Shown here one piece after another: positions 19,098 through 27,389 of a stretch of DNA of 44,764 nt. Position numbers and translations under genes: made by a program. The number at the start of each line of letters is the position of its first letter. Positions within the stretch are counted from its first letter, which is position 1. The notes under the pieces were generated by a model, which ran no database searches, had not been told where the DNA came from, and saw only the letters and a program-made list of their open reading frames with translations. The DNA comes from Methanobrevibacter sp. (GTDB lineage Archaea > Methanobacteriota > Methanobacteria > Methanobacteriales > Methanobacteriaceae). The stretch spans positions 1-44,764 of the forward strand of contig JAILDN010000015.1 of assembly GCA_024689425.1 (NCBI GenBank), written 5' to 3'.

Positions 19098-19277
19098 TAT
19101 AAATATTTAAATAGTAGTAAGAATTTAAATAAAATTATTACTACATGTTTAACTACCGATGAAAAATATGTCTAACAATAATAAAAACATACGTTTTTAT
19201 AATAACATTGTAGTAACAATCTTTCGGAATTTTTTAAAAAAAAGAAAGATGAAAAATACCTTAAAGGAGATATAAAA
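19098..19277 (+). promoter_or_regulatory. hmd promoter and structured leader
   Basis: TATAAATA at 19098-19105 predicts a start near 19125-19130 and a leader of about 150 nt (or 210 nt to the inner start). The region holds GTAGTAA-N17-TTACTAC (19114-19144), then an 8-bp perfect hairpin ATAAAAAC/GTTTTTAT (19181-19200), ATTGT/ACAAT (19207-19220), and ATCTTTC/GAAAGAT (19219-19250) just before AAAGGAGA. The last two share bases, so they cannot both form fully. Confidence 0.5.
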
Positions 19278-19337
19278 ATGGTTCTTTCTAAATTAAAAGA
19301 AAAATTAGGAAGCCAAAATAAAAAAGGAGATAAAAAA

Positions 19338-20351
19338 ATGAAAGTAGCAATTTTAGGTGCAGGATGTTACAGAACACACGCTGCAAGTGGAATTACCAAC
19401 TTCGCAAGAGCTTGTAAAGTTGCAGATGCAACCGGAAAAGAAAACATTTCTATGACCCACTCCACTATTGAAATGGGTGCAGAATTATTAGAATTAGCAG
19501 GTGTAGATGAAGTAGTAGTATCCGACCCAATATTTGACGGAGAATTCACTGTAGTAGATGACTTCGATTACGCAGAAGTAATCGCAGCACACAAAGCAGG
19601 AAATCCTGAAGATGTAATGCCTGCTATCAGAGCAAAAGTAAATGAATTAGCTGAAACCGTACCAAAACCAGCTAAAGGTGCTATTCACTTTACCCACCCA
19701 GAAGACTTAGGAATGAAATGTACTACTGATGATTCAGAAGCAGTAGCTGACGCTGACTGGGTAATGACCTGGTTACCAGAAGGAGGTATGCAACCTGACA
19801 TCATCAAAAACTTCGCTGATGACATTAAAGACGGTGCAATCGTAACCCACGCATGTACTATTCCAACTCCTGGATTAAACAAAATTTTCGAAGACTTAGG
19901 TAAAAATGTGAACGTAGCTTCCTACCACCCAGGTGCTGTACCTGAAATGAAAGGACAAGTTTACATTGCAGAAGGTTTCGCAGACCAAGCTTCCATCGAC
20001 ACTTTAATGGACTTAGGTCAAAAAGCAAGAGGATCTGCATTCACCTTACCAGCTAATATGGTTGGTCCTGTATGTGACATGTGTTCCGCAGTTACCGCTA
20101 TTACCTACGCAGGTATCTTAGCTTACAGAGACACTGTTACCCAAATTTTAGGCGCTCCTGCTGGATTCGCTCAAATGATGGCAAACGAAGCTTTAACTAA
20201 TGTAACTAAATTAATGCAAGATGAAGGTATTGACAAAATGGATGATGCTTTAAACCCTGCTGCATTATTAGGTACTGCTGACTCAATGAACTTCGGATCA
20301 TTAGCAGAAATCGTACCTACTGTATTAGATTACTTAGGTAAAGAAGAATAA
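19338..20351 (+). CDS. hmd: [Fe]-hydrogenase, H2-forming methylene-H4MPT dehydrogenase
   Basis: Catalyses reversible transfer of hydride from H2 to methenyl-H4MPT using the iron-guanylylpyridinol cofactor, with no nickel or Fe-S cluster. The family start MKVAILGAGCYRTHAASGIT is seen. Cys173 (in VTHACTIPTP) is the equivalent of the iron-ligand cysteine; His14 and His197 (SYHPGAVPEMKGQ) match the catalytic histidines. GPVCDMCSAVTAITYAGILAYRD and LLGTADSMNFG complete the C-terminal domain. From this ATG the protein has 337 residues, close to known Hmd. An in-frame ATG at 19278 with an equally good ribosome site would add 20 residues. C-rich codon choice suggests high expression. It heads the hcgABCDEF cluster. 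Confidence 0.97.
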   Translation: MKVAILGAGCYRTHAASGITNFARACKVADATGKENISMTHSTIEMGAELLELAGVDEVVVSDPIFDGEFTVVDDFDYAEVIAAHKAGNPEDVMPAIRAKVNELAETVPKPAKGAIHFTHPEDLGMKCTTDDSEAVADADWVMTWLPEGGMQPDIIKNFADDIKDGAIVTHACTIPTPGLNKIFEDLGKNVNVASYHPGAVPEMKGQVYIAEGFADQASIDTLMDLGQKARGSAFTLPANMVGPVCDMCSAVTAITYAGILAYRDTVTQILGAPAGFAQMMANEALTNVTKLMQDEGIDKMDDALNPAALLGTADSMNFGSLAEIVPTVLDYLGKEE

Positions 20352-20360
20352 ACACGTTTA

Positions 20361-20453
20361 AATAAGTTATTTGTTGATTTTTAATCAACATTTTTAACTT
20401 ATTTTTTAATGGCTGAGTCAAATTAGCTATTAAAAAATAAGTTATTTATTTTT
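20361..20453 (+). terminator. Overlapping alternative hairpins between hmd and hcgA
   Basis: Hairpin 1: AATAAGTTA (20361-20369) with TAACTTATT (20395-20403), capped by TGTTGATT/AATCAACA (20372-20379/20383-20390), followed by T6. Hairpin 2: 20395-20414 pairs with 20425-20444 over 20 consecutive positions with a single G-U and a 10-nt loop, followed by TTTATTTTT. Both use the segment 20395-20403, so they exclude each other. Probably a partial terminator or processing site that lowers hcg relative to hmd. Confidence 0.65.
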
Positions 20454-20468
20454 AAATATGGTGTTAAA

Positions 20469-21467
20469 TTGATTGATAGAATTTTAGAAAGAGCAAAAGA
20501 AGGGAAAGACTTAAGCGATGAAGAATTTTTAGAGTTATTAAGAATAGATGATGATGAAAATTTAGATAAGTTATTCAAAATTGCTGCTGAAATAAGAGAC
20601 AAACAATCAAAAACAATAAAATTGACATCCACAGTCCATATTACAAATAAATGCCAAATTCAACCGAGATGTGGATATTGTGGATTTGCTGAAGAAACTT
20701 CTTCTAAAGGTTATTATAATGCATTTTATAAATCTGATGAAGAAATTTTAAAAGCAGTAATCTCTATAACAGATGCACATATTCCTCGTGTAAGCTGTTC
20801 TGGAGGATATGGTTACAAAGGAAAACAAGCAATAAATGCTTGCAGAATCGTTAAAGAAAATACTAATCTAGAAATACTAGTGAATGTTGGAGGAGATTTA
20901 ACCCCAAAATCTATCGATAAACTTGCTGAACTCGGAGCAGATACAATTTGTTGCAATTTGGAAACTATTAATGAAGAAGTATTTAAAAAGGTTAAGCCTG
21001 GCGATTCATTAGCTCAAAGAATTGAAACCTGTGAAAGAGTTTGTGAAGCAGGGATTAATTTATCTTCAGGATTACTATTAGGTATTGGTGAAAGTCCAGA
21101 AGATAGAATTAAACATTTACGTTTCTTAGGCACCTTTAAAACCCTAGAAGAAATTCCTATAATGGGTTTTAATCCTTATGAAGACACCCCGATGGCTAAT
21201 CATCCGGCTTTTCCATTGAAAGAACAATTGAAAATAGTTGCTATTACACGCATTATGTATCCAACAATTAGAATTACAATGCCCACACCAACTGTTGGAC
21301 CTGAAAATGTAGAATATTCTCTTAAAGCAGGAGCAAATAATCTAGCAACTGTAATTGCTGATAATTACCCTCTAGAAGTAAAAGGCGTAGGTTCACCTAG
21401 ATATGGAAATTACACCGAAGTAGTAAATGTAATTGAAAAGTTAGGTTTAATACCTCAAACTATTTAA
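20469..21467 (+). CDS. hcgA: Radical SAM enzyme of FeGP cofactor synthesis, HcgA
   Basis: The BioB/HydE-like radical SAM protein thought to act in making the pyridinol or acyl part of the FeGP cofactor. It carries the unusual CX5CX2C motif known for HcgA: C62-QIQPR-C68-GY-C71, rather than CX3CX2C. SCSGGYGYKG and GLLLGIGESPEDRI follow, as in biotin synthase relatives. 332 residues. TTG start at 20469 with GGTG at 20460-20463. It is the first of six tightly packed hcg genes. Confidence 0.92.
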   Translation: MIDRILERAKEGKDLSDEEFLELLRIDDDENLDKLFKIAAEIRDKQSKTIKLTSTVHITNKCQIQPRCGYCGFAEETSSKGYYNAFYKSDEEILKAVISITDAHIPRVSCSGGYGYKGKQAINACRIVKENTNLEILVNVGGDLTPKSIDKLAELGADTICCNLETINEEVFKKVKPGDSLAQRIETCERVCEAGINLSSGLLLGIGESPEDRIKHLRFLGTFKTLEEIPIMGFNPYEDTPMANHPAFPLKEQLKIVAITRIMYPTIRITMPTPTVGPENVEYSLKAGANNLATVIADNYPLEVKGVGSPRYGNYTEVVNVIEKLGLIPQTI

Positions 21468-21491
21468 TCTCTTTTTTTAAGATATGATATT

Positions 21492-21968
21492 ATGGCATTT
21501 GAAAGAATGATAAAAAATGCATTTGAAGAATCTAGAAATAATACTAGAATGGGAGATACTTTTGAAGAATTAAATGAGATTCAAGAGTATATTAAAAATG
21601 CAAAGAAAATATACGTTCCGAATAAAAATGGAATTAAAGTGGAAGTCTTAAATGAAGTTTTAAGTGATTATGGATTACCTCAAGCCGAAATACTTCAAAT
21701 TAATACAAATACTGCAGATACAAGTAGAATTCCTGCACTTGCAAAAGCATATATGGCTCTCGATCAAAGTGACGCAGATTTAATAATAGCTAGAGGACGT
21801 TTAGGAATTCCTGGATCTGGTTCATTGCTCATATTTATAGATAATAAAGGAAGAATATTGACTGCGGGAACTTCACCATCACATATTATTCATCAAAAAT
21901 CAATTGAACAAGCAGTTTATGAAGAAGCATGCGAAGCACTAGAAAAAATTGGTTTTAAAAGGTTGTAA
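21492..21968 (+). CDS. hcgB: FeGP cofactor guanylyltransferase HcgB
   Basis: HcgB (DUF3236) joins GMP from GTP to the pyridinol to form guanylylpyridinol. The 158-residue protein has the family segments LNEVLSDYGLPQAEILQINTNTADTSRIPA and IARGRLGIPGSGSLLIFID, and ends with TAGTSPSHIIHQ. It lies 24 bp after hcgA and its stop is 1 bp before the hcgC ATG. Assignment is supported by both sequence and position. Confidence 0.9.
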   Translation: MAFERMIKNAFEESRNNTRMGDTFEELNEIQEYIKNAKKIYVPNKNGIKVEVLNEVLSDYGLPQAEILQINTNTADTSRIPALAKAYMALDQSDADLIIARGRLGIPGSGSLLIFIDNKGRILTAGTSPSHIIHQKSIEQAVYEEACEALEKIGFKRL

Positions 21969-21969
21969 T

Positions 21970-22755
21970 ATGGATATTGATACTGGAATAACCTCAGAAG
22001 TGTTAACAATAAAATCTGAAACTAAAATAAAAGATATATTTAATACCATTATCTTAAAAAAGTCAAATGCTGTTTATGATTATATTGAAAATTTAGATTT
22101 TGATGAAGACATTAAAATAATTGTTATTGGAACATATTTAACTGGTTTAGGAATTGTTAAAAAATTAAGTGAAAAATATAACAATATTTTATTAATTGAT
22201 ATATATCCTCACCTTGAAGAGTTATTGTATACTCAAATTGGTGGTGAATTAAAAAATAAGATTAAATTCTCATCAGATTTAAATTTGATTTACTCTGGAG
22301 ATGTTGTAATTGATACTACAGGTTTTGGTGGATTAGATGTTGAAAAATCCTCAAAATTTAATGTTAAAGCATTTATAATAGAAGATCCTGTTGCAGAAGA
22401 CAACGATGAACTTCTAAAAAATAAAAATAATATCCATCAAAGATTAGAAGTAGTTAAATCACCTAATAAAGCCATTATAAAAACAACCGGAATAAATACT
22501 AAAACTTCAGGAACAATGACATTGACAATTGGTGTTTTAACAGATGTGCTAAATAAATGCCTTAGAAATAAAGGTGTGCTTTATAGTGCATGTGAAATGG
22601 GATTTTTTGAAGAAGTGATTTTTAAACAAAAAAATATTAAAAAATTCGAAGAACTAATTGATAATAAAGCAATTAAAGTATCAACAATAAGTCCATTTGA
22701 CTGTGATGAAATTATTTCAGATGAATTAAATAAAATTGAATCAAAAATGATTTAG
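21970..22755 (+). CDS. hcgC: FeGP cofactor pyridinol C3-methyltransferase HcgC
   Basis: HcgC is an SAM-dependent methyltransferase of the pyridinol ring with a Rossmann-type fold. Seen: IKIIVIGTYLTGLGIVKKLSEKY (nucleotide-binding Gly region, about residues 45-67), DVVIDTTGFGGLDVEKS, and KTSGTMTLTIGVL. ATG at 21970 immediately follows the hcgB stop; an upstream in-frame start at 21949 inside hcgB has no better site. About 261 residues, normal. It abuts hcgD with no gap. Confidence 0.88.
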   Translation: MDIDTGITSEVLTIKSETKIKDIFNTIILKKSNAVYDYIENLDFDEDIKIIVIGTYLTGLGIVKKLSEKYNNILLIDIYPHLEELLYTQIGGELKNKIKFSSDLNLIYSGDVVIDTTGFGGLDVEKSSKFNVKAFIIEDPVAEDNDELLKNKNNIHQRLEVVKSPNKAIIKTTGINTKTSGTMTLTIGVLTDVLNKCLRNKGVLYSACEMGFFEEVIFKQKNIKKFEELIDNKAIKVSTISPFDCDEIISDELNKIESKMI

Positions 22756-23454
22756 ATGAAACTCAAAGCGATTATTGAATTTTTAGAAAAAGAAATTCCA
22801 AAAGAACTGGCTCTTCCTAACGATAATGTTGGACTTCAAGATGATTATAATTTAAACCAGGAAATCAATCAGATAAAAATATATATGGATTTGATTCTAG
22901 AATTTGATGAATATTGTGAAAATACTTTAAATATTACACACCATCCCCCATTATTTAAACCAAAAAATCCAACATATACCATTCATTCAAATTGGGACAT
23001 TATAATAGGCGGTGCTAACGAAGCATTGGCCGATACATTAAATTTAAAAGTTATCGATTATTTTGATTGTGAAACAAGAATTGGAAGAATATGTAAATCC
23101 AACTATAACTTTTTACAAATGAAAAAAATAATTTTTAAGAATTTTAAAACATCTAGAATTGTTAACAAATTAAATGATGAAGAAAAAATTGAAAAAATTG
23201 CTATAATTTCAGGTTTTGGTTTAAAAAATCCAAATTATATTAAGTTGGCCAAAAATAAAAATTTAAACATTATAATTTCTGGAGATTTAACTCATGAAAG
23301 CGCAATTCTGGCAAAAAATTTAGGAATAACTTTAATAGATTTAGGACACCATGAAAGTGAGATTCCCGGATTAATATATTTAAAAAAATTAATAGACAAG
23401 TTAAACATAGATAATGAAATAATTAATGAACCCCCTATTGAAGTGATAGAATGA
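22756..23454 (+). CDS. hcgD: Nif3-like iron-binding protein HcgD
   Basis: HcgD belongs to the NIF3 family and binds two metal ions; it is proposed to supply iron for the FeGP cofactor. Typical NIF3 parts are present: an N-terminal LALPNDNVGLQ, the metal-binding NITHHPPLFKP (His-His near residues 58-59), AIISGFGLKNPNYIKLAKNKNLNIIISGDLTHES, and the C-terminal IDLGHHESEIPGL with metal-ligand His/Glu. 232 residues. It starts right after the hcgC stop and overlaps hcgE by 4 bp (ATGA). Confidence 0.9.
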   Translation: MKLKAIIEFLEKEIPKELALPNDNVGLQDDYNLNQEINQIKIYMDLILEFDEYCENTLNITHHPPLFKPKNPTYTIHSNWDIIIGGANEALADTLNLKVIDYFDCETRIGRICKSNYNFLQMKKIIFKNFKTSRIVNKLNDEEKIEKIAIISGFGLKNPNYIKLAKNKNLNIIISGDLTHESAILAKNLGITLIDLGHHESEIPGLIYLKKLIDKLNIDNEIINEPPIEVIE

Positions 23455-24119
23455 CAAACGATGAAATACAAAAAATGGAAGATTTACAAGTTCCAAAAGG
23501 ACGTATAGACATTATTGGATCCGGACGATTAGGTTTAAGAATAGCTATAAACTTAATGCAAGTCCATAGAGGAGGACCAAAAACAATTGGTGTTTTTGAT
23601 GGGCAAGAAATATCCGGAGGAGACGTTATTTTCACACTTTATGGAGCAGAAATCGGAGAAAAAAAGCCGGACTTTGTAAAAAGACTCTGTACACACGATG
23701 AAAATTTTAGGAAGATAATAAGTTATCCCGAATATATAACTGATGAAAACATTGATTTAATTAAAGGAGATGTTGTAATTATCGTAATAGCTGGCGGAAA
23801 TACAATCCCTACAGCTTCAAAAATTGTTAAACATGCTCACAAACAGGGTTCTGTAACAATTGGAACTGCAGGAATATTTGGGTTTGGAAATGAAAACATA
23901 GAAATCAAAGACATTTCCGAATATGACACAAATAATCCTGCTATTGAAGAATTAAGAGCACAAGGAATAATTGAAAATCATTTAGTTTTAACAACAAATA
24001 AATTAATTAGGGATAATGAACCTGTGACTCCATATACATTAGATGAAGTTGCAAATATAATTACAATGGCTGCATTAAAAGAATTGAGAGATATTAATGA
24101 TAAAAATAGCAACAGCTGA
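23451..24119 (+). CDS. hcgE: E1-like adenylating enzyme HcgE
   Basis: A ThiF/E1-fold protein that activates the carboxyl group of guanylylpyridinol as an adenylate. RIDIIGSGRLGLRIAINLMQVHRGGPKTIGVFD (about residues 18-50) contains the Gly-rich ATP site. GGDVIFTLYGAEIGEKKPDFVKRL and VVIIVIAGGNTIPTASKIV follow. It lacks the usual E1 Cys-X-X-Cys zinc site, as expected for HcgE. Start overlaps the hcgD stop as ATGA, and the 3' end overlaps hcgF by 23 bp. Confidence 0.9.
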   Translation: MTNDEIQKMEDLQVPKGRIDIIGSGRLGLRIAINLMQVHRGGPKTIGVFDGQEISGGDVIFTLYGAEIGEKKPDFVKRLCTHDENFRKIISYPEYITDENIDLIKGDVVIIVIAGGNTIPTASKIVKHAHKQGSVTIGTAGIFGFGNENIEIKDISEYDTNNPAIEELRAQGIIENHLVLTTNKLIRDNEPVTPYTLDEVANIITMAALKELRDINDKNSNS

Positions 24120-24663
24120 ATGTTTTACTCAAGGAAAAATAGGAAGAGAACTACATTCAATAGCACAAAACTATGAAGGAAATTTCGGAAATGAATATGT
24201 TAAAAATCCAAAAAAATTTGGAGATTTTAACTATGCGGAGATTAGTGTGACCTGCAGTTTATTTATTCCCACCATTGAAGGTGTTAAAAAAATATTGAAT
24301 GTAAAAAACCCCCCAAAACCAAAAAACCTAATTAAAAATATAAAAGTTTATGATGAAGAAGGGGATAAAAAGATAAGTAAAATCATGGCACAAGCCGTGA
24401 AAAAATTAAGTGATTGCGATATTGCAATTGGAACAAGTGCCGGTATTGGACATGGAGCAATAACAATTATCGCAGATGATTATGAAATTATAACCACCAC
24501 CGATGTTTATGCTAATTTGAATGAAAATAATAGTGAAGATTTGTTTAAAAGATCACAAAATGGGATTCAAAAAGCATTGATGATAACTTTACTACTTTTA
24601 AATGAAGATCTTGAAAAAATAGAATCATTAGAAAAAATCGAAATTTTGAAAAAAAAGTTTTGA
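24097..24663 (+). CDS. hcgF: FeGP cofactor thioester-forming protein HcgF (UPF0254)
   Basis: HcgF binds guanylylpyridinol through a Cys thioester after activation by HcgE. The start MIKIATAECFTQGKIGRELHSIA contains the conserved Cys9. EISVTCSLFIPTIEGVKKIL, CDIAIGTSAGIGHGAITII and TTTDVYANL also match UPF0254. 188 residues. It starts inside hcgE, and its stop codon abuts the 3' end of the convergent tRNA-Thr gene. It ends the hcg cluster. Confidence 0.9.
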   Translation: MIKIATAECFTQGKIGRELHSIAQNYEGNFGNEYVKNPKKFGDFNYAEISVTCSLFIPTIEGVKKILNVKNPPKPKNLIKNIKVYDEEGDKKISKIMAQAVKKLSDCDIAIGTSAGIGHGAITIIADDYEIITTTDVYANLNENNSEDLFKRSQNGIQKALMITLLLLNEDLEKIESLEKIEILKKKF

Positions 24664-24736
24664 AGCCTTAGGGGGGATTCGAACCCCCGACTTCCACCTT
24701 ACCAAGGTGGCGCTCTACCGGCTGAGCCACTAAGGC
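24664..24736 (-). tRNA. tRNA-Thr (GGT anticodon)
   Basis: Reading the minus strand, acceptor GCCTTAG pairs with CTAAGGC; D arm GGCTCAGCCGGTAGAGC; anticodon arm CCACC-TTGGTAA-GGTGG gives GGU; T arm GGGGG-TTCGAAT-CCCCC. The discriminator is U, as usual for archaeal tRNA-Thr. CCA is not encoded. No intron. Its 3' end touches the hcgF stop codon at 24661-24663. Confidence 0.97.
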
Positions 24737-24771
24737 GATAAAATCGAGAATAAATTAAAAATATAAACAGA

Positions 24772-24859
<88 letters not shown>

Positions 24860-25030
24860 TACACTATAAATGTTTGTCTTTATAATATATAAATATTTGC
24901 TTCAAATAAGAATTAATGCTTTCTGCAAAAAAATATAAAAAAAACTATTTAAATATTGAAAAAGAAAATATACAATAAGTTATATGGAATTATTTTTTGG
25001 TAAATAATTAACTCGTGGTGTAGTACATTG

Positions 25031-25198
25031 ATGATAATAGACATGGAAGAATGTGGCATATGTGAAGATTGCATTGATGTATGTATGGAAGAAGCAATCA
25101 CAAAAAAAGCGTATAAAGTAATTATTGACCCGGACAAATGCGATTCATGCGGAGAATGTGTCGATGTCTGTCCTGTTGGTGCAATATATGAACAATGA
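25031..25198 (+). CDS. Small 2x[4Fe-4S] ferredoxin
   Basis: A 55-residue ferredoxin with CGICEDCIDVCMEEA and CDSCGECVDVCPVGA. Both are cluster-type motifs, the first missing the usual Pro after the last Cys. ATG at 25031; GGTG at 25017-25020 is a little far upstream. Its TGA overlaps the ATG of the next gene (ATGA), so the two are likely translated together, which is unexpected for a ferredoxin and a membrane-anchored protein. It is a general low-potential electron carrier; the partner is unknown. Confidence 0.85.
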   Translation: MIIDMEECGICEDCIDVCMEEAITKKAYKVIIDPDKCDSCGECVDVCPVGAIYEQ

Positions 25199-25980
25199 TT
25201 AAAATGAAAATTAAACTTACCTTAGTCGATTATGCAATTATAATTTTAGTAATATGTGCAGTAATTTTTGCATTCATACATATTACGTCAGATAATCACT
25301 CAACTAGTGAAAGTACTTCTTATGATTCTTCAACAATGAATAAGATTGTTGAAAAATATTTAACTTATTATAGGCAAGGCTACATCGTTAATACCACTGT
25401 CCATGGTTATAATGCTACTGATGGAAAACCAGTTACAATAAAAGGAACAATAAAATGGATGGATGACGATAAAGGATCGAATGTAAAGGCTTTAGTTTGT
25501 GCAAATGGTACCGATTATATTGTTGGACTTTATAATCATGTTCCAAATGCAAACATTTATGTTGACAGTATGACCCTTGAAATCAATGGAGAAAAGTATT
25601 CAAATTTAACTGAAATTAAAATTGATCCTAAAAATATAACTTCAATAAACGAATTGATTTCTGGAATCTCAAATGATACTGATTATGAAATTACATTGAC
25701 AATATCTTCTGATTCAATAAATACAGAAAATATTCAAAAAATAACTAACTTCTTATTCCAAAACCACACAAGAATTTCCATTAAGAGTTTGAATAATGGA
25801 TTAACAAATCAGATTATTATAACAAGAGCTACAGCCTCTGAATTAAATGAACTAAATAATATATTAGGAAACTTTAATGGAATTACAAGTACAATAACAA
25901 TAAGAATTTATAATTGTAGTGACAATGACATAAATGCAATTAAAAATAATTATAACGTGACAAATATCCAAAAATTTTAA
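25195..25980 (+). CDS. Membrane-anchored extracellular protein, possibly DUF4330-like
   Basis: 261 residues: one N-terminal membrane segment (VDYAIIILVICAVIFAFIHI, about residues 13-32), then a Ser/Thr/Asn-rich soluble region with many N-x-S/T sites, probably outside the cell. The membrane-start style (short KIKLTLVDYAIIILV) recalls DUF4330 proteins. It overlaps the ferredoxin stop by 4 bp (ATGA); an ATG at 25204 is also possible. The oligosaccharide polymerase-like gene follows after 12 bp. I cannot assign a function beyond a likely cell-surface role. Confidence 0.6.
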   Translation: MIKMKIKLTLVDYAIIILVICAVIFAFIHITSDNHSTSESTSYDSSTMNKIVEKYLTYYRQGYIVNTTVHGYNATDGKPVTIKGTIKWMDDDKGSNVKALVCANGTDYIVGLYNHVPNANIYVDSMTLEINGEKYSNLTEIKIDPKNITSINELISGISNDTDYEITLTISSDSINTENIQKITNFLFQNHTRISIKSLNNGLTNQIIITRATASELNELNNILGNFNGITSTITIRIYNCSDNDINAIKNNYNVTNIQKF

Positions 25981-25992
25981 GAGGCGTAATTA

Positions 25993-27288
25993 ATGAGTTT
26001 CATTTATTCCAAATTAACCTCTCTTTTTAATTTAATCAGTGATGAATTTCATAAATCATTTTTATTTACGATTATCTTTTCTATTTTGGAATTTTTAGAA
26101 AATCAATGGGTTAATAGCTTTTTTATAAGTCTTTATCCAAAAGAGAACTCTTTAGAGTTTTTAAAAAGAAACAATATTTTAAAAAATCATGTCTTTAATC
26201 CACTTATCGTTTTGGTTGTTTTTGCAGCTTTTTTGTCACTGTCTTTGAGCCCCATCTCTTTAAGCTTAACTGAAACGTTGGCAATTGGATTTTTATTCTT
26301 TTTTATTGGTGCTATAATATTGCCCAGATTCTTTTTAAACAAAAGTGAAAACATAATAACTTTCAACAAAAGAGACATATATTCCATCGGATTTTGCCTA
26401 ATTTTAGTTAGTGTTGCATTCTTCTTTATCAGCATCGCTTCCGTTGGTGGAATTCCTCTTTTAAAACCATCCATAAGATATCTACTTAAACCGGCTTTTA
26501 CAATGCCTGTTTTTTTAATAATACCTGGAACGTGCATATTGGCTAGTGTTTATCTAAAGGAATATCAGGATAAAACTATTACAAGATTCCAAGTTCGTTT
26601 CAGATTTTTAATCTTGCTTGTCATTGATGTTGTCTTTTTATTAGGTTTAGGTTATAGGACTCCACTGCTTGCAGCATTATTGATGCTGATTATAATAGCT
26701 TACTTCGGAGACATTATAGCAGTATGGGAAGTTGTCATTGGAGCACTGCTTGGTGTAGGTGCAATAATCGGCATAGGATATTTTAGGTCTATTGGAGAAT
26801 ATACAGTCAGCAAAGCAATCGACCCATTTTATACCCTAAAAAGCAGAGCTGACTTTACATTACATGTTCTAAATTTGCTTGACATTATCGGCGGAAACTT
26901 CGGAGCTACCCATGGGAATTTATTAGTCGCTTCCATACCTGGAAGTGAACTTGGGCCTAGAATGATGGTTGGTAAGTTAATTGCCTGGAGAACCGAAGTT
27001 ACAGTCACACCTACTTTAATAGGGCAGATGGTTGTTGATTTTGGAAAGGTTGGTGTTGCTTTAGAAATGTGCCTTTTAGGTTTCATTTTAGGAATCGGTT
27101 TTAAGATTATTAGGAAAACTAAAGATTATTTCTACATTGGACTTTATAGTTTAATATTAACTTATTCAATACTCGGTGTCGAAACTGGGATACTTGATAT
27201 TCAAGTTTTATTCTATTTTGCGATAGCTATTTTTATATATTTCACACTAATTTTAAAATCAGTAATAAAAAGTAATACTAAAAGTTAA
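25993..27288 (+). CDS. Polytopic membrane protein, oligosaccharide repeat-unit polymerase-like
   Basis: 431 residues with about ten to twelve hydrophobic segments. A large outward loop near residues 270-345 holds GGNFGATHGNLLVASIPGSELGPRM and GQMVVDFGKVGVALE, which resembles archaeal/bacterial Wzy-type (TIGR04370) polymerases that join polysaccharide repeat units. GLGYRTPLLAALLMLII is also typical. The final codons contain an AGTAATACT box belonging to the array of the next operon. The substrate polymer is unknown; pseudomurein-associated or capsular glycan is plausible. Confidence 0.7.
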   Translation: MSFIYSKLTSLFNLISDEFHKSFLFTIIFSILEFLENQWVNSFFISLYPKENSLEFLKRNNILKNHVFNPLIVLVVFAAFLSLSLSPISLSLTETLAIGFLFFFIGAIILPRFFLNKSENIITFNKRDIYSIGFCLILVSVAFFFISIASVGGIPLLKPSIRYLLKPAFTMPVFLIIPGTCILASVYLKEYQDKTITRFQVRFRFLILLVIDVVFLLGLGYRTPLLAALLMLIIIAYFGDIIAVWEVVIGALLGVGAIIGIGYFRSIGEYTVSKAIDPFYTLKSRADFTLHVLNLLDIIGGNFGATHGNLLVASIPGSELGPRMMVGKLIAWRTEVTVTPTLIGQMVVDFGKVGVALEMCLLGFILGIGFKIIRKTKDYFYIGLYSLILTYSILGVETGILDIQVLFYFAIAIFIYFTLILKSVIKSNTKS

Positions 27289-27353
27289 GAAAATAGGATA
27301 TTAGTAATACTTTTGTAATACTTTTTTAAAAAAATTTAATGAAAAGTATTACT
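27271..27353. promoter_or_regulatory. AGTA(A/T)TACT box array upstream of the Ni/Co transporter
   Basis: Boxes at 27271-27279, 27303-27311, 27315-27322 (GTAATACT) and 27345-27353 (AGTATTACT). Centre spacings include 32, 11 and 31 bp. A TATA-like TTTAAATATA follows at 27363-27372, about ten bp after the last box, the same arrangement as at hmd. Two further boxes lie in the leader at 27459 and 27492. Confidence 0.7.
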
Positions 27354-27389
27354 TTAAAAACCTTTAAATATAAAAATTAGGATAAATAC

